Below, piece after piece: positions 43,913 to 54,684 of a stretch of 64,000 bases of DNA. Numbering within the stretch: the stretch's first letter is position 1; each line of letters opens with the position of its first letter. The position numbers were made by a program, and so were the translations under genes. This DNA comes from CAYOHG01 sp964465125 (lineage in GTDB: Bacteria; Planctomycetota; Phycisphaerae; UBA1845; Fen-1342): NCBI GenBank assembly GCA_964465125.1, contig CAYXIO010000002.1, forward strand, positions 62,001 through 126,000, read 5' to 3'. Under the pieces are notes generated by a model. It ran no database searches and was not told the origin of the DNA. It saw only the letters and a program-made list of their open reading frames with translations.

Positions 43913-44099
43913 GTTGTGATCCTGCTTTTACCGCTGCCAGCGAGCGGTTACCACGGGCTCGCCGCCGGTCGTTGCATTCTATCGCAGGCGGGCCGCCTTC
44001 GCCCGTCCGCCCTGCCGGGCGAAGTTCTGCCGGATCAGCATCGGCGCGCTTGGCAGCCCGCAAAGTTGACGCCCAGGCCCTGCGTCCGGCGCGCCCCGT

Positions 44100-44128
44100 T
44101 TGCCCGCTTGATTGGCACCAGCTACACT
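44100..44128 (+). promoter_or_regulatory. Promoter of ribH-nusB-ftsY
   Basis: TTGCCC (44100-44105), a 17-base spacer and TACACT (44123-44128). The start should be near 44135, 28 bases before the ribH ATG. Confidence 0.55.
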
Positions 44129-44162
44129 GACGAGTCTGGGCGTGCGGAAGCCGAGAGGGTGT

Positions 44163-44633
44163 ATGCCGCAGGTACTGTCCGCCAAGCTGGATGCCACGCC
44201 GTTCCGTTTCGGGCTGGTGGCGTCGCGCTTCAACGAATTCATCACCGGGCGCTTGCTCGAGGGGGCGATCGATGCGCTCGTGCGGCACGGAGCCGACGCG
44301 GAGCGGATGGTCCAGGTTTGGGTGCCGGGATCGTTCGAGATTCCGTTCGCCGCGCTGAAGCTGTCCCGGTCCGGCCGCGTCGACGCCGTCATTGGGCTGG
44401 GTTGCCTGCTTCGCGGCCAGACGTTGCATTTCGAGCTGATTGCGGCTGAGGTGTGCAAGGGGCTGGCGCGCGTGTCGCTCGACACGGGAATCCCGGTGAC
44501 GTTTGGCGTGGTGACGGCGGACACGCTCGAGCAGGCGATTGACCGGGCCGGCGCGAAGGCCGGCAACAAGGGCGTCGACGCCGCCCTGGCGGCCATCGAA
44601 ATGGCCGGTCTGGCGAAGCAGCTTCACTCCTGA
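44163..44633 (+). CDS. ribH: Lumazine synthase (6,7-dimethyl-8-ribityllumazine synthase)
   Basis: A 156-residue enzyme that joins the two riboflavin precursors. Family marks are ASRFNEFITGRLLEGAID, VWVPGSFEIPFAALKLS, GLGCLLRGQTLHFELIAAEV with the catalytic His, and PVTFGVVTADTLEQAIDRAG. ATG 44163 is the normal start. Lumazine synthase forms pentamers or capsids. nusB follows 32 bp downstream and ftsY overlaps nusB, so the three are one operon; ribH-nusB is a common bacterial pair. Confidence 0.95.
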   Translation: MPQVLSAKLDATPFRFGLVASRFNEFITGRLLEGAIDALVRHGADAERMVQVWVPGSFEIPFAALKLSRSGRVDAVIGLGCLLRGQTLHFELIAAEVCKGLARVSLDTGIPVTFGVVTADTLEQAIDRAGAKAGNKGVDAALAAIEMAGLAKQLHS

Positions 44634-44665
44634 AATTCTTCCCCGGTGCGGGCCGGTCTCTGAAC

Positions 44666-45172
44666 ATGCACATTCGACCCCGAACCCAAGCCCGCATGTT
44701 GGCGCTTCAGGCCCTGTGCGTCTTCGACGGCGTGGGCGAGGCCTTTGCCGCGAGCTTGGACACGTTTCTGCACGACAGCCACGCTCACGTCGACCTGGGC
44801 TTTGAGTCGGCACCGAGCGCCGATACGCTCGCGTTCGCCGCCACCCTCGCACGAGGGGTCTGGAAGGGCCGCGATCGGCTGGATGAAATCCTGCGTGCGA
44901 CCGCCGTGCGCTGGAGCATCGCGCGCATGACCCCGGTCGATCGCAATCTGCTGCGCCTCGGAATCTACGAGTTGCTCGAAGAGCCCGCCACGCCGCCGCA
45001 GGTCATCATCAACGAAGCCGTCGATCTTGCGAACCGCTTCGGCGACACGGACTCAGCCTCATTCGTCAACGGCCTGCTGGATGCGATCCGGCGCGAGCGG
45101 CTGCCGGGTTCGCCGCACGAGGAGGCCCCGCCGGCGGGGACGGAATCGGGAGGCGCGGATGGGCCTGTTTGA
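44666..45172 (+). CDS. nusB: Transcription antitermination factor NusB
   Basis: A 168-residue all-helical NusB. RPRTQARMLALQALC at the start, ARGVWKGRDRLDEILRATA, RMTPVDRNLLRLGIYELL and VIINEAVDLANRFGDTDSAS-type endings are the family signature. NusB with NusE binds boxA RNA for rRNA antitermination. An Ala/Pro/Gly-rich tail of about 20 residues follows the domain. The last 14 bases overlap the ftsY start. Confidence 0.94.
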   Translation: MHIRPRTQARMLALQALCVFDGVGEAFAASLDTFLHDSHAHVDLGFESAPSADTLAFAATLARGVWKGRDRLDEILRATAVRWSIARMTPVDRNLLRLGIYELLEEPATPPQVIINEAVDLANRFGDTDSASFVNGLLDAIRRERLPGSPHEEAPPAGTESGGADGPV

Positions 45173-46076
45173 TCTCTTCCGCAAGGGGCTCGCCAAGACG
45201 CGCGATAAGATCGTCGCCGGCCTGCGCAGCATCCTGCCCTTCGGCCGGAAGATCGACGAGGACCTGCTTTCCGAGCTTCAGGATGCGATGGTCACGGCGG
45301 ACATGGGGCCGCGCGCGGTTCAGTCGCTGATCGGCGACGTGCGGCAGGGCTGGAAGGCCGGCGCGCTGCGTGAGGCCCAGGAAATCCTGCCGTTTCTGAA
45401 GCAGCGTATCGCCGGCGGGTGGCGCGAGGAGGATCGCCGCCTCAAGTTTGCCGCCAGTGGTCCGACGGTCATCTTCATCGTCGGCGTGAACGGGTCCGGC
45501 AAGACCACCAGCGTCGCGAAGCTCTGCAACCTGCTCAAGAAAGAGGGCAAGCGCGTGCTGCTCGGCGCTTGCGACACCTTCCGGGCCGCTGCAATCGACC
45601 AGCTCACGATCTGGTCGCAGCGCTGCGGCGTCGAAATCGTCAAACACCAGTCGGGCAGCGATCCGGCGGCGGTGGCGTTCGACGCGGTCGAGGCGGGCGC
45701 GGCCCGCGGCGTGGACGTGATCCTCATCGACACGGCCGGCCGCCTGCACACGCAGGAGCACCTGATGCGCGAGCTGGGCAAGATCCAGCGCGTGGTGCAG
45801 AAGAAGGTCCCCGACGCACCGCATGAAACGCTGCTCGTGCTCGACGCGACGATCGGGCAGAACGCGCTCCAGCAGGCCCGCATGTTCTCCGAAGTCGTGA
45901 AGGTCACCGGGCTGATGCTCGCCAAGCTCGACGGATCGGCCAAGGGCGGGATTATCGTCGGGATTCGTGATCAGCTCGACATTCCGGTGAAGTACGTCGG
46001 CCTGGGTGAGACGGTCGACGACATCGAGCCGTTCGATCCTCAGACGTTTGTCGATGCCATGTTCAACGTCGGCTGA
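45159..46076 (+). CDS. ftsY: Signal recognition particle receptor FtsY
   Basis: A 305-residue SRP GTPase. The N domain covers about 1-100; the G domain has GVNGSGKTTSVAKL, CDTFRAAAIDQL, LIDTAGRLHTQEHLM and LAKLDGSAKGG, and the C-terminal KYVGLGETVDDIEPFD is typical of FtsY rather than Ffh. It docks the ribosome-SRP complex at the membrane. The acidic A domain of E. coli FtsY is absent, as in many bacteria. ATG 45159 follows GGGAGG and overlaps the nusB end by 14 bases. Confidence 0.96.
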   Translation: MGLFDLFRKGLAKTRDKIVAGLRSILPFGRKIDEDLLSELQDAMVTADMGPRAVQSLIGDVRQGWKAGALREAQEILPFLKQRIAGGWREEDRRLKFAASGPTVIFIVGVNGSGKTTSVAKLCNLLKKEGKRVLLGACDTFRAAAIDQLTIWSQRCGVEIVKHQSGSDPAAVAFDAVEAGAARGVDVILIDTAGRLHTQEHLMRELGKIQRVVQKKVPDAPHETLLVLDATIGQNALQQARMFSEVVKVTGLMLAKLDGSAKGGIIVGIRDQLDIPVKYVGLGETVDDIEPFDPQTFVDAMFNVG

Positions 46077-46095
46077 TCGCGCGCATCCGGAGGGT

Positions 46096-46112
46096 ACGGG
46101 CGTCTCGCCCGT
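46096..46112. terminator. Hairpin between ftsY and the phosphodiesterase
   Basis: ACGGGCG (46096-46102) and CGCCCGT (46106-46112) form a perfect 7-bp stem with a TCT loop between two convergent genes. Confidence 0.6.
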
Positions 46113-46117
46113 CGCAC

Positions 46118-47818
46118 CTACTCCAGGTAGCCCAGCTCGCTCAGCCGCTTCTCGAGCAGGCGGCGCTCGTCGTCGCTGTAGACCTCGGCCTTCTCGATTT
46201 CCGGCCGGCGGACGGGCGGTTCGTGCTCGACTTCCGGCGCCGTGCTGAAGGCCTCGCAGACGACACGCCCCTCCATGTCGATCGGCACGCGCAGCCCGAG
46301 CGCCGCCAGCATGGTCGGCGTCAGATCAACCAGATCGCAATCGATCCGCGCGCCGGCCCGCACGTTCGGCCCGGCCATTGCGAATACGCCCTCGGCACGA
46401 TGCGTCCCCTCCAGCCGATGCAGCGGAATCCAGCGCACGATCTTCGACCCGCGGATTTTCCGCACGACCGCCAGCCCCGGCTCCGGCGAGAGCAGGAGGT
46501 CGGGCATGTCCGGCCAGTCGCCGCGGTGGCAGCCGTAGATTTCCTCGGGCTTGAACACGTCGCGGAAGACGCGCAGCGGGCGTCCGTTGGGTGCGCGAAC
46601 CGCGGCGGTGCGGAAGCGCTCCGCCAGGTCGTCGCGCACGCGGTCATAGTCGGCCGGGTCGACAATCCCGAGCGGCCCGCGGCCCTTCAGGGTGATGTAG
46701 AGAAAGCCGTAGATGCCGGCGTGCATGACGCAGGCGCGCGTGCGGCTCCAGTCGACGGCCAGGTCGCGCTCGATGCCCAGCGCGCCCTGCTCGAAGCGCG
46801 TCGCGCGGCCTTTCGTGAGCCGGTGCAGCCAGTGCTTGGCGCGCTGCCCGGCCTGCTCCCAGGGCGTGCGCAGCGCGAGATACCCCCAGCGGCGCAGCAG
46901 CAGGTTGGGCTGCGCCTTGCCGTCCAGGCTGCCGTGCCCGTGATCCGACATGATCAGCACCGTTGCGTCGCGTGACTCGGCGTACTCGAAGAGCTCGGCG
47001 AGCGCCTTGTCGAGGCGGGCGAAGCACTCGGCCGCCAGCTCGGATTCGCGCGGAAACCGCGGGGGATAGCGCGGATCCAGGTATTTCCAGGCCTTGTGCT
47101 GAAGGTTGTCGACCAGCTTGAAGACGACCATCATCACGTCCCAGCCGAACTTCTCGCCGCAGTAGTGCGTCAGCTTCCAGCCCTGGTCGAAGCTGTGCGA
47201 GATGTAGTCGAGGTTCTCGCGCAACTGCTCGATCCCGCCGCCGGCGCGCCGCCGCCAGTTCGTGCGGTAGTTGTAGTCAGGCATGGTGCGCAGGATTTCG
47301 GCCTTCAGCTCGCGCGGGTAGGTGAAGTCGGCGTCGATGCTGGGGGTCTCGAAGCCGCTGATCATGAACCCGTTGACGGGCTTGGGCGGATAGGTCATCG
47401 GCACGTTGACGCTGCCGACCTTCAGCCCGCGCTCGCCCAGCAGCTCCCAGATGGTCTTTTCGCGGATTTCGTAGGTGCTGTTGAAGCTGAGCGTGTGCGT
47501 CGCGACCTCGTACTTCTCGAAATCGATGATGCCATGGCGCCCCGGACCCTTGCCGGTCATGAAGGTGGTCCAGGCGGCCGGCGTGATCGGCGGGCGCGTC
47601 GACATCAGCACGCCCGATACCCCGCGCGCCAGAAACCGCTGCAGCGCGGGCATGCGGCCCGCGTCCATCATCGGGTTGAGCACGTCGAACGTGGCGCCGT
47701 CCAGACCGATGATCAGCACACGCTGCGCGAGCACGCGCAGGGGGCGCGGGGCGGCGGCGTCGGCCGACGGCCCCTGCGATTCCCTGCCGCTCGAAGCGGA
47801 AGCCGACGTGCTCGGCAT
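46118..47818 (-). CDS. Alkaline-phosphatase-superfamily phosphodiesterase (type I NPP-like)
   Basis: A 566-residue enzyme of the nucleotide pyrophosphatase/phosphodiesterase group. The first metal and nucleophile region is LIIGLDGATFDVLNPMMDAG followed by the Thr-containing RPPITPAAWTTFMTGKGPG; later metal ligands appear in VLIMSDHGHGSL and in GTHRAEGVFAMAGPNV. The family cuts phosphodiesters or transfers phosphoalkyl groups. ATG 47818 follows GGGAGGTGG. A Ser/Pro/Ala-rich region of about 25 residues precedes the domain, and no signal peptide is seen. Such proteins are numerous in planctomycetes, and the substrate is unknown. Confidence 0.87.
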   Translation of the reverse strand: MPSTSASASSGRESQGPSADAAAPRPLRVLAQRVLIIGLDGATFDVLNPMMDAGRMPALQRFLARGVSGVLMSTRPPITPAAWTTFMTGKGPGRHGIIDFEKYEVATHTLSFNSTYEIREKTIWELLGERGLKVGSVNVPMTYPPKPVNGFMISGFETPSIDADFTYPRELKAEILRTMPDYNYRTNWRRRAGGGIEQLRENLDYISHSFDQGWKLTHYCGEKFGWDVMMVVFKLVDNLQHKAWKYLDPRYPPRFPRESELAAECFARLDKALAELFEYAESRDATVLIMSDHGHGSLDGKAQPNLLLRRWGYLALRTPWEQAGQRAKHWLHRLTKGRATRFEQGALGIERDLAVDWSRTRACVMHAGIYGFLYITLKGRGPLGIVDPADYDRVRDDLAERFRTAAVRAPNGRPLRVFRDVFKPEEIYGCHRGDWPDMPDLLLSPEPGLAVVRKIRGSKIVRWIPLHRLEGTHRAEGVFAMAGPNVRAGARIDCDLVDLTPTMLAALGLRVPIDMEGRVVCEAFSTAPEVEHEPPVRRPEIEKAEVYSDDERRLLEKRLSELGYLE

Positions 47819-47952
47819 GCCTGCCACCTCCCGACCTGAGCTCGAACAACGACGCACGCCGCGCGGAGTGCGACTGCGGCGACGAGCGGCCAGTATAAGC
47901 CTCCGCCGCAGCGCGGCAACGAGCCACCGATCCGCTAGACTGCTCCGCCGAT

Positions 47953-49878
<1,926 letters not shown>

Positions 49879-49899
49879 CGCCGCCGTTCAGCGGACGGT

Positions 49900-50934
49900 T
49901 CAGGGCCGCCGCAAGCCGGTTTTCAGGCCGCGGATGCGCGCGAGGTCGGACGACTCGACCCTGCGGAGCTGGTACCCCGCCTTCTGAAGGCCGTGAAGGA
50001 CGCCGTCGTCCTCGGGCAGGTGCGCGGCGCCGATCGCGAAGAAAAGGCACTGATCCGGCCCGGCCTTGAGCTTGGCGTCGATGCGCTCCGTCATGACCCG
50101 GTTGCGCTTCAGCAGCACGCGCTCGTAGAGCTCGCGCTCCAGCGGCCGGGTCGGGTCGAAGTGCTCGTTCATGTAAGCGGCCAGGGCCTTCTCATCGCCG
50201 CGCAGGTAGAATTCGATCAGCGTCTGCGTCGGGTCGCGTCCCTCGCGCTCGGCTTCGTCCAGGTCGTCGAGCGTCAGCGTGAGCAGCTCGACCTGCTGCT
50301 CCTGCGACAGTCCGGTGAAGATGGCGAGCTGCTCGTCAAACGTCTCCAGCCCGCCGACGGTCTTGCCCTGACTGGCCGCCTCGCTGTAGAGCTGGAGGTC
50401 GAGCGGCTGGCGCGTGGCGGCGAACTTCAGGTAGTCCAGCATTTCGAGCTGCGTCGCGACCACCCAGATGCTCATGCGCGAGAACCCCTCGATCATGTGG
50501 CCGCGCGACTGAAGCCGCCGCTCCAGCCGCTCGTAAACGGCTTTCGGCAGCACGTCCGCCAGCGACTCGCCTTCGGGCAGCATCATGCCCTTGCTGGCCG
50601 ACATGATCGCGTTCAGGTCCAGCGGCGCCTCGGTGTACAGCTCGTCCGCGGCGTCGAGCGCCACCCGCACCTCTTGCCCGAAGCGCAGGACGCGCTCGTC
50701 GGGCAGGTGAATGGTGCCGAAGACGAATGCGGGAGTCGGACGATCCACCATCCACAGCAGGGGGCGTGCGGGGGCCTGCAACGGCGCCGCCGGCGCGCTG
50801 GTCGGCTCCTTCTGGGCTTGGGCGGCGCTGACGAGCAGCAGGCAGGCAAGCCAGACGGCCAGCCGTCGAACCGCGCGGCCGATACCCAGGCCGCGGAGCG
50901 GCGGCAACGAAGCCGTGCGAGCGGAATAGTGCAT
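49900..50934 (-). CDS. TraB/GumN-family protein, secreted
   Basis: A 344-residue protein. ATG 50934 follows GGGGAG and starts a signal region (RRLAVWLACLLLVSAAQA). The TraB/GumN marks are VFGTIHLPDERVLR and FFAIGAAHLPEDDGVLHGL; the GxxH pairs are thought to form a metalloprotease-like site (Tiki relatives). The centre is helical and charged. An upstream in-frame extension from 51189 overlaps the phosphatase gene and is rejected. Its role is uncertain. Confidence 0.85.
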   Translation of the reverse strand: MHYSARTASLPPLRGLGIGRAVRRLAVWLACLLLVSAAQAQKEPTSAPAAPLQAPARPLLWMVDRPTPAFVFGTIHLPDERVLRFGQEVRVALDAADELYTEAPLDLNAIMSASKGMMLPEGESLADVLPKAVYERLERRLQSRGHMIEGFSRMSIWVVATQLEMLDYLKFAATRQPLDLQLYSEAASQGKTVGGLETFDEQLAIFTGLSQEQQVELLTLTLDDLDEAEREGRDPTQTLIEFYLRGDEKALAAYMNEHFDPTRPLERELYERVLLKRNRVMTERIDAKLKAGPDQCLFFAIGAAHLPEDDGVLHGLQKAGYQLRRVESSDLARIRGLKTGLRRP

Positions 50935-50996
50935 TGGGAAAGCTCCCCGGTGGACAACCCGCCGACGCGATACCGTTCGGAAAAGCCGACAACCGC

Positions 50997-52112
50997 CTAG
51001 CTCTTGCGCTGCGGTCCGAAACGAAGCAGGCCCAGCGGAAACTGCTGCTGGATCACCACGTCGCCGTCGCCGCGGCGGATTTGCAGCGTGATCTGCGGGT
51101 CCGGCTGGTCCCAGTCGATCCCGATCATCCCAAAGTTGGGCTCGCGATAGACACAGCCGGCCCGGCAGGTGTTGATCTCGTTGACCCACTCGCCGGTCTG
51201 GTTCAACGCGCTGGACGTGAGGTCATAGGTCGGGTAACCCGACATTCCCTCCCCGATCCGCGAAAGCTCGGCGTGATGACGGTCGCCGCTGATGAAGACC
51301 ACACCTTCGGCTTTCGCGTCGCGGATTGCCTTCAGCACGCGCTCGCGCTCGAACGGCAGGTTTCCCCACTTCTCGAAGCGATGATCCGTCGCGGCGAACT
51401 GAATACTGCTCGCGATGATGCGCAGCTCCGCCGGCTGCGCGAGCTGCTCTTCGAGCCACAGCCACTGGTCCGGACCGAGCATCGTCGCCATCAGGTCTTC
51501 GTTGCGGATGTACGGCCCAGGGGTGCCGGCGCCGGCCGGGTCTGGATCGCCCTTCAGAAGCGGGCTGCGAAAGCTCCGCAGGTCGAGCAGGATCACCTGC
51601 ACGCGGCGACCCTCCGGCCCGAGGACGACCGCATCATAGTTTCCGGGGCGCGCGCGCCGCGGCGAGCCGGCCGGTTCGCCGAAGAAATCGAGCATCACCC
51701 GCTTCGACTCGTCCTTGAGCTCGAATTCGGCGCCGGCGTCATTCGCGCCGTAGTCGTGGTCGTCCCAGACGGCCAGAATTCGGCAGGCATCTCGGAGCTT
51801 CCGAAAGCCGGGCTGCGCCCCAAGCTGCTCGTACCTGGCCATCAGCTCGGCCATGTTCTCGGTGTCGCCGTAGACATTGTCGCCGAGAAAGATGAAAAGG
51901 TCGGGCTTCAGCGCGGCGACGGTTTCGAGAATCGGCGCCGGCCGGTCCTGCTTGAGGCACGAGCCGAAGGCAATCGAGCGAATCGGCGGCTCGTTCGCGC
52001 GCGCATGCGCGGCCGGACCCAGGATGGCGAGCGCGACCGCCGCCAGCCATGCTGTCGCGCGCCGAAGCAAGCTCTTCGGGTGCCCCCCGTTCCGCGACGT
52101 GTGCCTGGACAT
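50997..52112 (-). CDS. phoD: PhoD-like alkaline phosphatase/phosphodiesterase
   Basis: A 371-residue exported metallophosphatase. Signal peptide (about 1-42, ending AHARA; an upstream RR is present, but a twin-arginine motif is not clear). Metal-site motifs: AFGSCLKQD, IFLGDNVYGD, VWDDHDYGANDAG, FISGDRHHAEL. PhoD uses Ca and Fe to release phosphate from phosphomono- and diesters. ATG 52112 is 2 bp behind the trxB stop, so the two genes form one transcription unit. The longer ORF in this frame is an extension through trxB. Confidence 0.88.
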   Translation of the reverse strand: MSRHTSRNGGHPKSLLRRATAWLAAVALAILGPAAHARANEPPIRSIAFGSCLKQDRPAPILETVAALKPDLFIFLGDNVYGDTENMAELMARYEQLGAQPGFRKLRDACRILAVWDDHDYGANDAGAEFELKDESKRVMLDFFGEPAGSPRRARPGNYDAVVLGPEGRRVQVILLDLRSFRSPLLKGDPDPAGAGTPGPYIRNEDLMATMLGPDQWLWLEEQLAQPAELRIIASSIQFAATDHRFEKWGNLPFERERVLKAIRDAKAEGVVFISGDRHHAELSRIGEGMSGYPTYDLTSSALNQTGEWVNEINTCRAGCVYREPNFGMIGIDWDQPDPQITLQIRRGDGDVVIQQQFPLGLLRFGPQRKS

Positions 52113-52114
52113 GC

Positions 52115-53092
52115 TCAGTCCACTCCCTGCGCTGCAAGCCAGCGCTCGGCGTCGAGCGCCGCCATGCATCCCGTGCCCGCGGCCGTCACGGCCTGGCGGT
52201 AGACGTGGTCGGCGACGTCGCCCGCGGCGAACACACCGTCGATGCTGGTGGCCGTCGCGGCGGCACCGGGCCGCGCGCCGACGCGCACATAGCCCTTGTC
52301 GTCCAGTTCGATGCTGCCGTTGAAGATCTCCGTGTTGGGCGTATGTCCGATGGCGAGGAACAGCCCGCGGCACGCCAGCGTGCGCTCCGCGCCGGTCTGC
52401 GTGTCGCGCAGCCGAATGCCTTTGATCGCATCGTCTCCGAGGGCGTCCACCACGACAGAGTTCCAGACCGGCGCCATCTTGCCGTGCTCCACCAGCTTCT
52501 CGAAGCGCTGCTGCATGATCCTGCTGGCGCGCAACTGATCGCGGCGGTGAATCAGGTAGACCTTGCTGGCGAATTTGGTCAGGTAGCTCGCCTCTTCGAT
52601 CGCGGAATCTCCGCCGCCGACGACTGCCAACTCCTGGTTGCGGAACGCCGGCAGCGCGCCGTCGCAGACCGCGCACGCCGATACCCCGCCGCCGCTCTCG
52701 GCGAGTCGCTTCTCGTTGGGCAGGCCGAGCCAGTTGGCCCGCGCCCCGGTGGCGATGAGGAGGGCCCGCGCGGCGACGTGCTGCGAATCGCTGACGACCT
52801 CGAAGGGCTGCGCGCCCAGACGCACCTCGTTGACGTCCTCGGTGACGAAGCGGGTCCCGAAGCGCTCGGCCTGATCGCGAAACGCCTTCATCATCTTCGG
52901 CCCGAGCACGCCCTGCGGGAACCCGGGGAAATTCTCCACCTCGGTCGTGAACATGAGCTGTCCGCCGGGGATCAACCCGCCGGCGTTGAAGCCCTCGAAG
53001 CACAGCGGTTGCAGATTGGCGCGCGCCGCGTAGATGCAGGCGGTCAGGCCCGCGGGCCCCGACCCGATCACAATCAGCTTCTCGGTTGGCAA
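52115..53092 (-). CDS. trxB: Thioredoxin reductase
   Basis: A 325-residue flavoprotein. FAD site GSGPAGLTACIYAARA (10-25), the redox pair CAVC (Cys140, Cys143), NADPH site VVGGGDSAIEEASYL and the C-terminal VFAAGDVADHVYRQAVTAAG. It reduces thioredoxin with NADPH. A TTG start at 53092 is preferred because GGGAGAA lies 6 bases upstream and the length then equals the family norm; the ORF extends further to 53263 without support. phoD follows directly. Confidence 0.93.
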   Translation of the reverse strand: MPTEKLIVIGSGPAGLTACIYAARANLQPLCFEGFNAGGLIPGGQLMFTTEVENFPGFPQGVLGPKMMKAFRDQAERFGTRFVTEDVNEVRLGAQPFEVVSDSQHVAARALLIATGARANWLGLPNEKRLAESGGGVSACAVCDGALPAFRNQELAVVGGGDSAIEEASYLTKFASKVYLIHRRDQLRASRIMQQRFEKLVEHGKMAPVWNSVVVDALGDDAIKGIRLRDTQTGAERTLACRGLFLAIGHTPNTEIFNGSIELDDKGYVRVGARPGAAATATSIDGVFAAGDVADHVYRQAVTAAGTGCMAALDAERWLAAQGVD

Positions 53093-53357
53093 CGGCTTTC
53101 TCCCACGGCCGAGCACGGCGAAGACTCGCTTCAGCCTCGTGATCCTGAACGCCTGGACCGATTCAGGGCCACGTTCGGACCCTGCACGGCCGGCGCTTGG
53201 TGGAGCATACACCGACGTATCGGGCTGGCAATCGCGGGCGGCGCAGAGCGATCCTCGCAGCACAATCGGCGAGGCAGGGCGGAGAATGGCCGGCGCGCAT
53301 CGCGCGCGACCCGCGGAATCGCCGGGGGGGTGGGAACGAACGCGAGCGAACGCGCAA

Positions 53358-54500
53358 CTACTCGTTCGGCACGCCGCCGGCAGGGGGAGTCCCGGAGCCG
53401 GTCATGCGCGCCCGCAAGGCGTCCAGTTGCTGGCGGGCCGTCGCGCTGTTCGAGTCGATCTGTAGCAGCTTCTCGTACGTCGCGATCGCCTTGTCGAACT
53501 GCGACGTGCCTGCGTACAGCGCCGCCAGGGTGGTCAGCCCGGCGACGTTCTGGGGTTCAAGCACCACCGCACGCTCCGCGAAGACCTCCGTCGCGGTGAA
53601 CATCTGCTGAAGCCGGGCCAGCTCGGCCCGATAGAGCATCAGGTCCGTCATTTCGCGCAGTTGCGCGGCGGCGAGCGCCTCGCGGCCCGGAATCAGCTCG
53701 TTGGATCGCGAGCCGTCCGGATTGAGCGCATAGAGCGTCCGGTGATAGGTCACCAGGGCCGTGTTGCGGATGTCGTAGGCGCGGTCGAGCGTGGTGATGC
53801 GCGCCCGGTCCGTCGGGTTCTCCGCGACGAATCGCCTCGCGACCGTAACCATCCGCGATGACGCGTCCATCGCCGCTTCGAAATCACTGACCGCGGTCTT
53901 GTACTTCGTCTGCGCCTCCAGCGCCTCGACGTTGTCAGGATTCAGCTTCAAGGCGCGCTCCAGCGCCGCAAACGCGTCCTTGATCTGCCCGCCGCCGCCG
54001 TACGCGTTTGCCAACAGCAGCGCGACCTCGCCCTTGCGTTCCGGCGGGCAGACCTCGTCGGCCGTTTCGAGATAGGCGGTGGCCTGGCGAAAGAGCTTGC
54101 GTTCGTTGTAGATTCGGCCCAGCCCGATGTTCGCACGGAAGTCGTTGGACTGAATGGAGCGCGCGCGGAGAAACGCTTCGCGGGCGGCTTCCGGCTGCCT
54201 GGCCAGCGTCGCGATCTCCCCCGACAGCAGCCAGCCTTCGAGATTGTTGTTGTCGCGCTGCAACAGGACCGTCACGAGCGTGTAGGCGTCCTGAAGCGCG
54301 CCGGCGTCGATCGCTCTCCGGATCAGCCCGGTGACTTCGGGGATCGACAGCTTGGAGAGCTCGACCTGACCTCCGCCGCGCGCCGCCGGAGCGGATGTCG
54401 GGCCGATTTCGCCGGCGCCGGGCTGACTGGCCGGCTCTTGTGCCAGGCCGGTCCCCACCAGGGTTAACAGCAGGATCGCCAGAACGGATGCGCGGCTCAT
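53358..54500 (-). CDS. Secreted TPR-repeat protein
   Basis: A 380-residue exported protein. The ATG at 54500 follows GGAG and starts a signal peptide (SVLAILLLTLVGTGLA). A Ser/Pro/Ala/Gly linker precedes at least five to six TPR units (about 60-360): PEVTGLIRRAIDAGAL, REAFLRARSIQSN, ALERALKLNPDNVEAL, LARLQQMFTATEVFAERAVV and AIATYEKLLQIDSN. TPR solenoids bind partner proteins. No enzymatic domain is seen. Probably periplasmic. Confidence 0.85.
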   Translation of the reverse strand: MSRASVLAILLLTLVGTGLAQEPASQPGAGEIGPTSAPAARGGGQVELSKLSIPEVTGLIRRAIDAGALQDAYTLVTVLLQRDNNNLEGWLLSGEIATLARQPEAAREAFLRARSIQSNDFRANIGLGRIYNERKLFRQATAYLETADEVCPPERKGEVALLLANAYGGGGQIKDAFAALERALKLNPDNVEALEAQTKYKTAVSDFEAAMDASSRMVTVARRFVAENPTDRARITTLDRAYDIRNTALVTYHRTLYALNPDGSRSNELIPGREALAAAQLREMTDLMLYRAELARLQQMFTATEVFAERAVVLEPQNVAGLTTLAALYAGTSQFDKAIATYEKLLQIDSNSATARQQLDALRARMTGSGTPPAGGVPNE

Positions 54501-54684
54501 GGAATTCTCCGGACTGCCACGGGGCCAGCGGCCATGCGCCATGCGCGCAGCGGCTCACGAAACTCTATCGGCAATGGAATCCTGGCTCCACTGATTCCCA
54601 TACGTTGCCGGCCCGCCGCGGTTTGGGTCGGGCGCCGCCGGCATCGGCGCCGCAGGCGCGCTGCACCGGCGGCTGAAGCGAGGA

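Noticed and set aside
43913..44162. FMN riboswitch between ribBA and ribH
   Set aside because: The conserved RFN element motifs were not found on either strand.
50997..53003. 668-residue ORF containing the PhoD-like domain
   Set aside because: Its first half is an out-of-frame reading of trxB; the signal peptide and domain begin at 52112.
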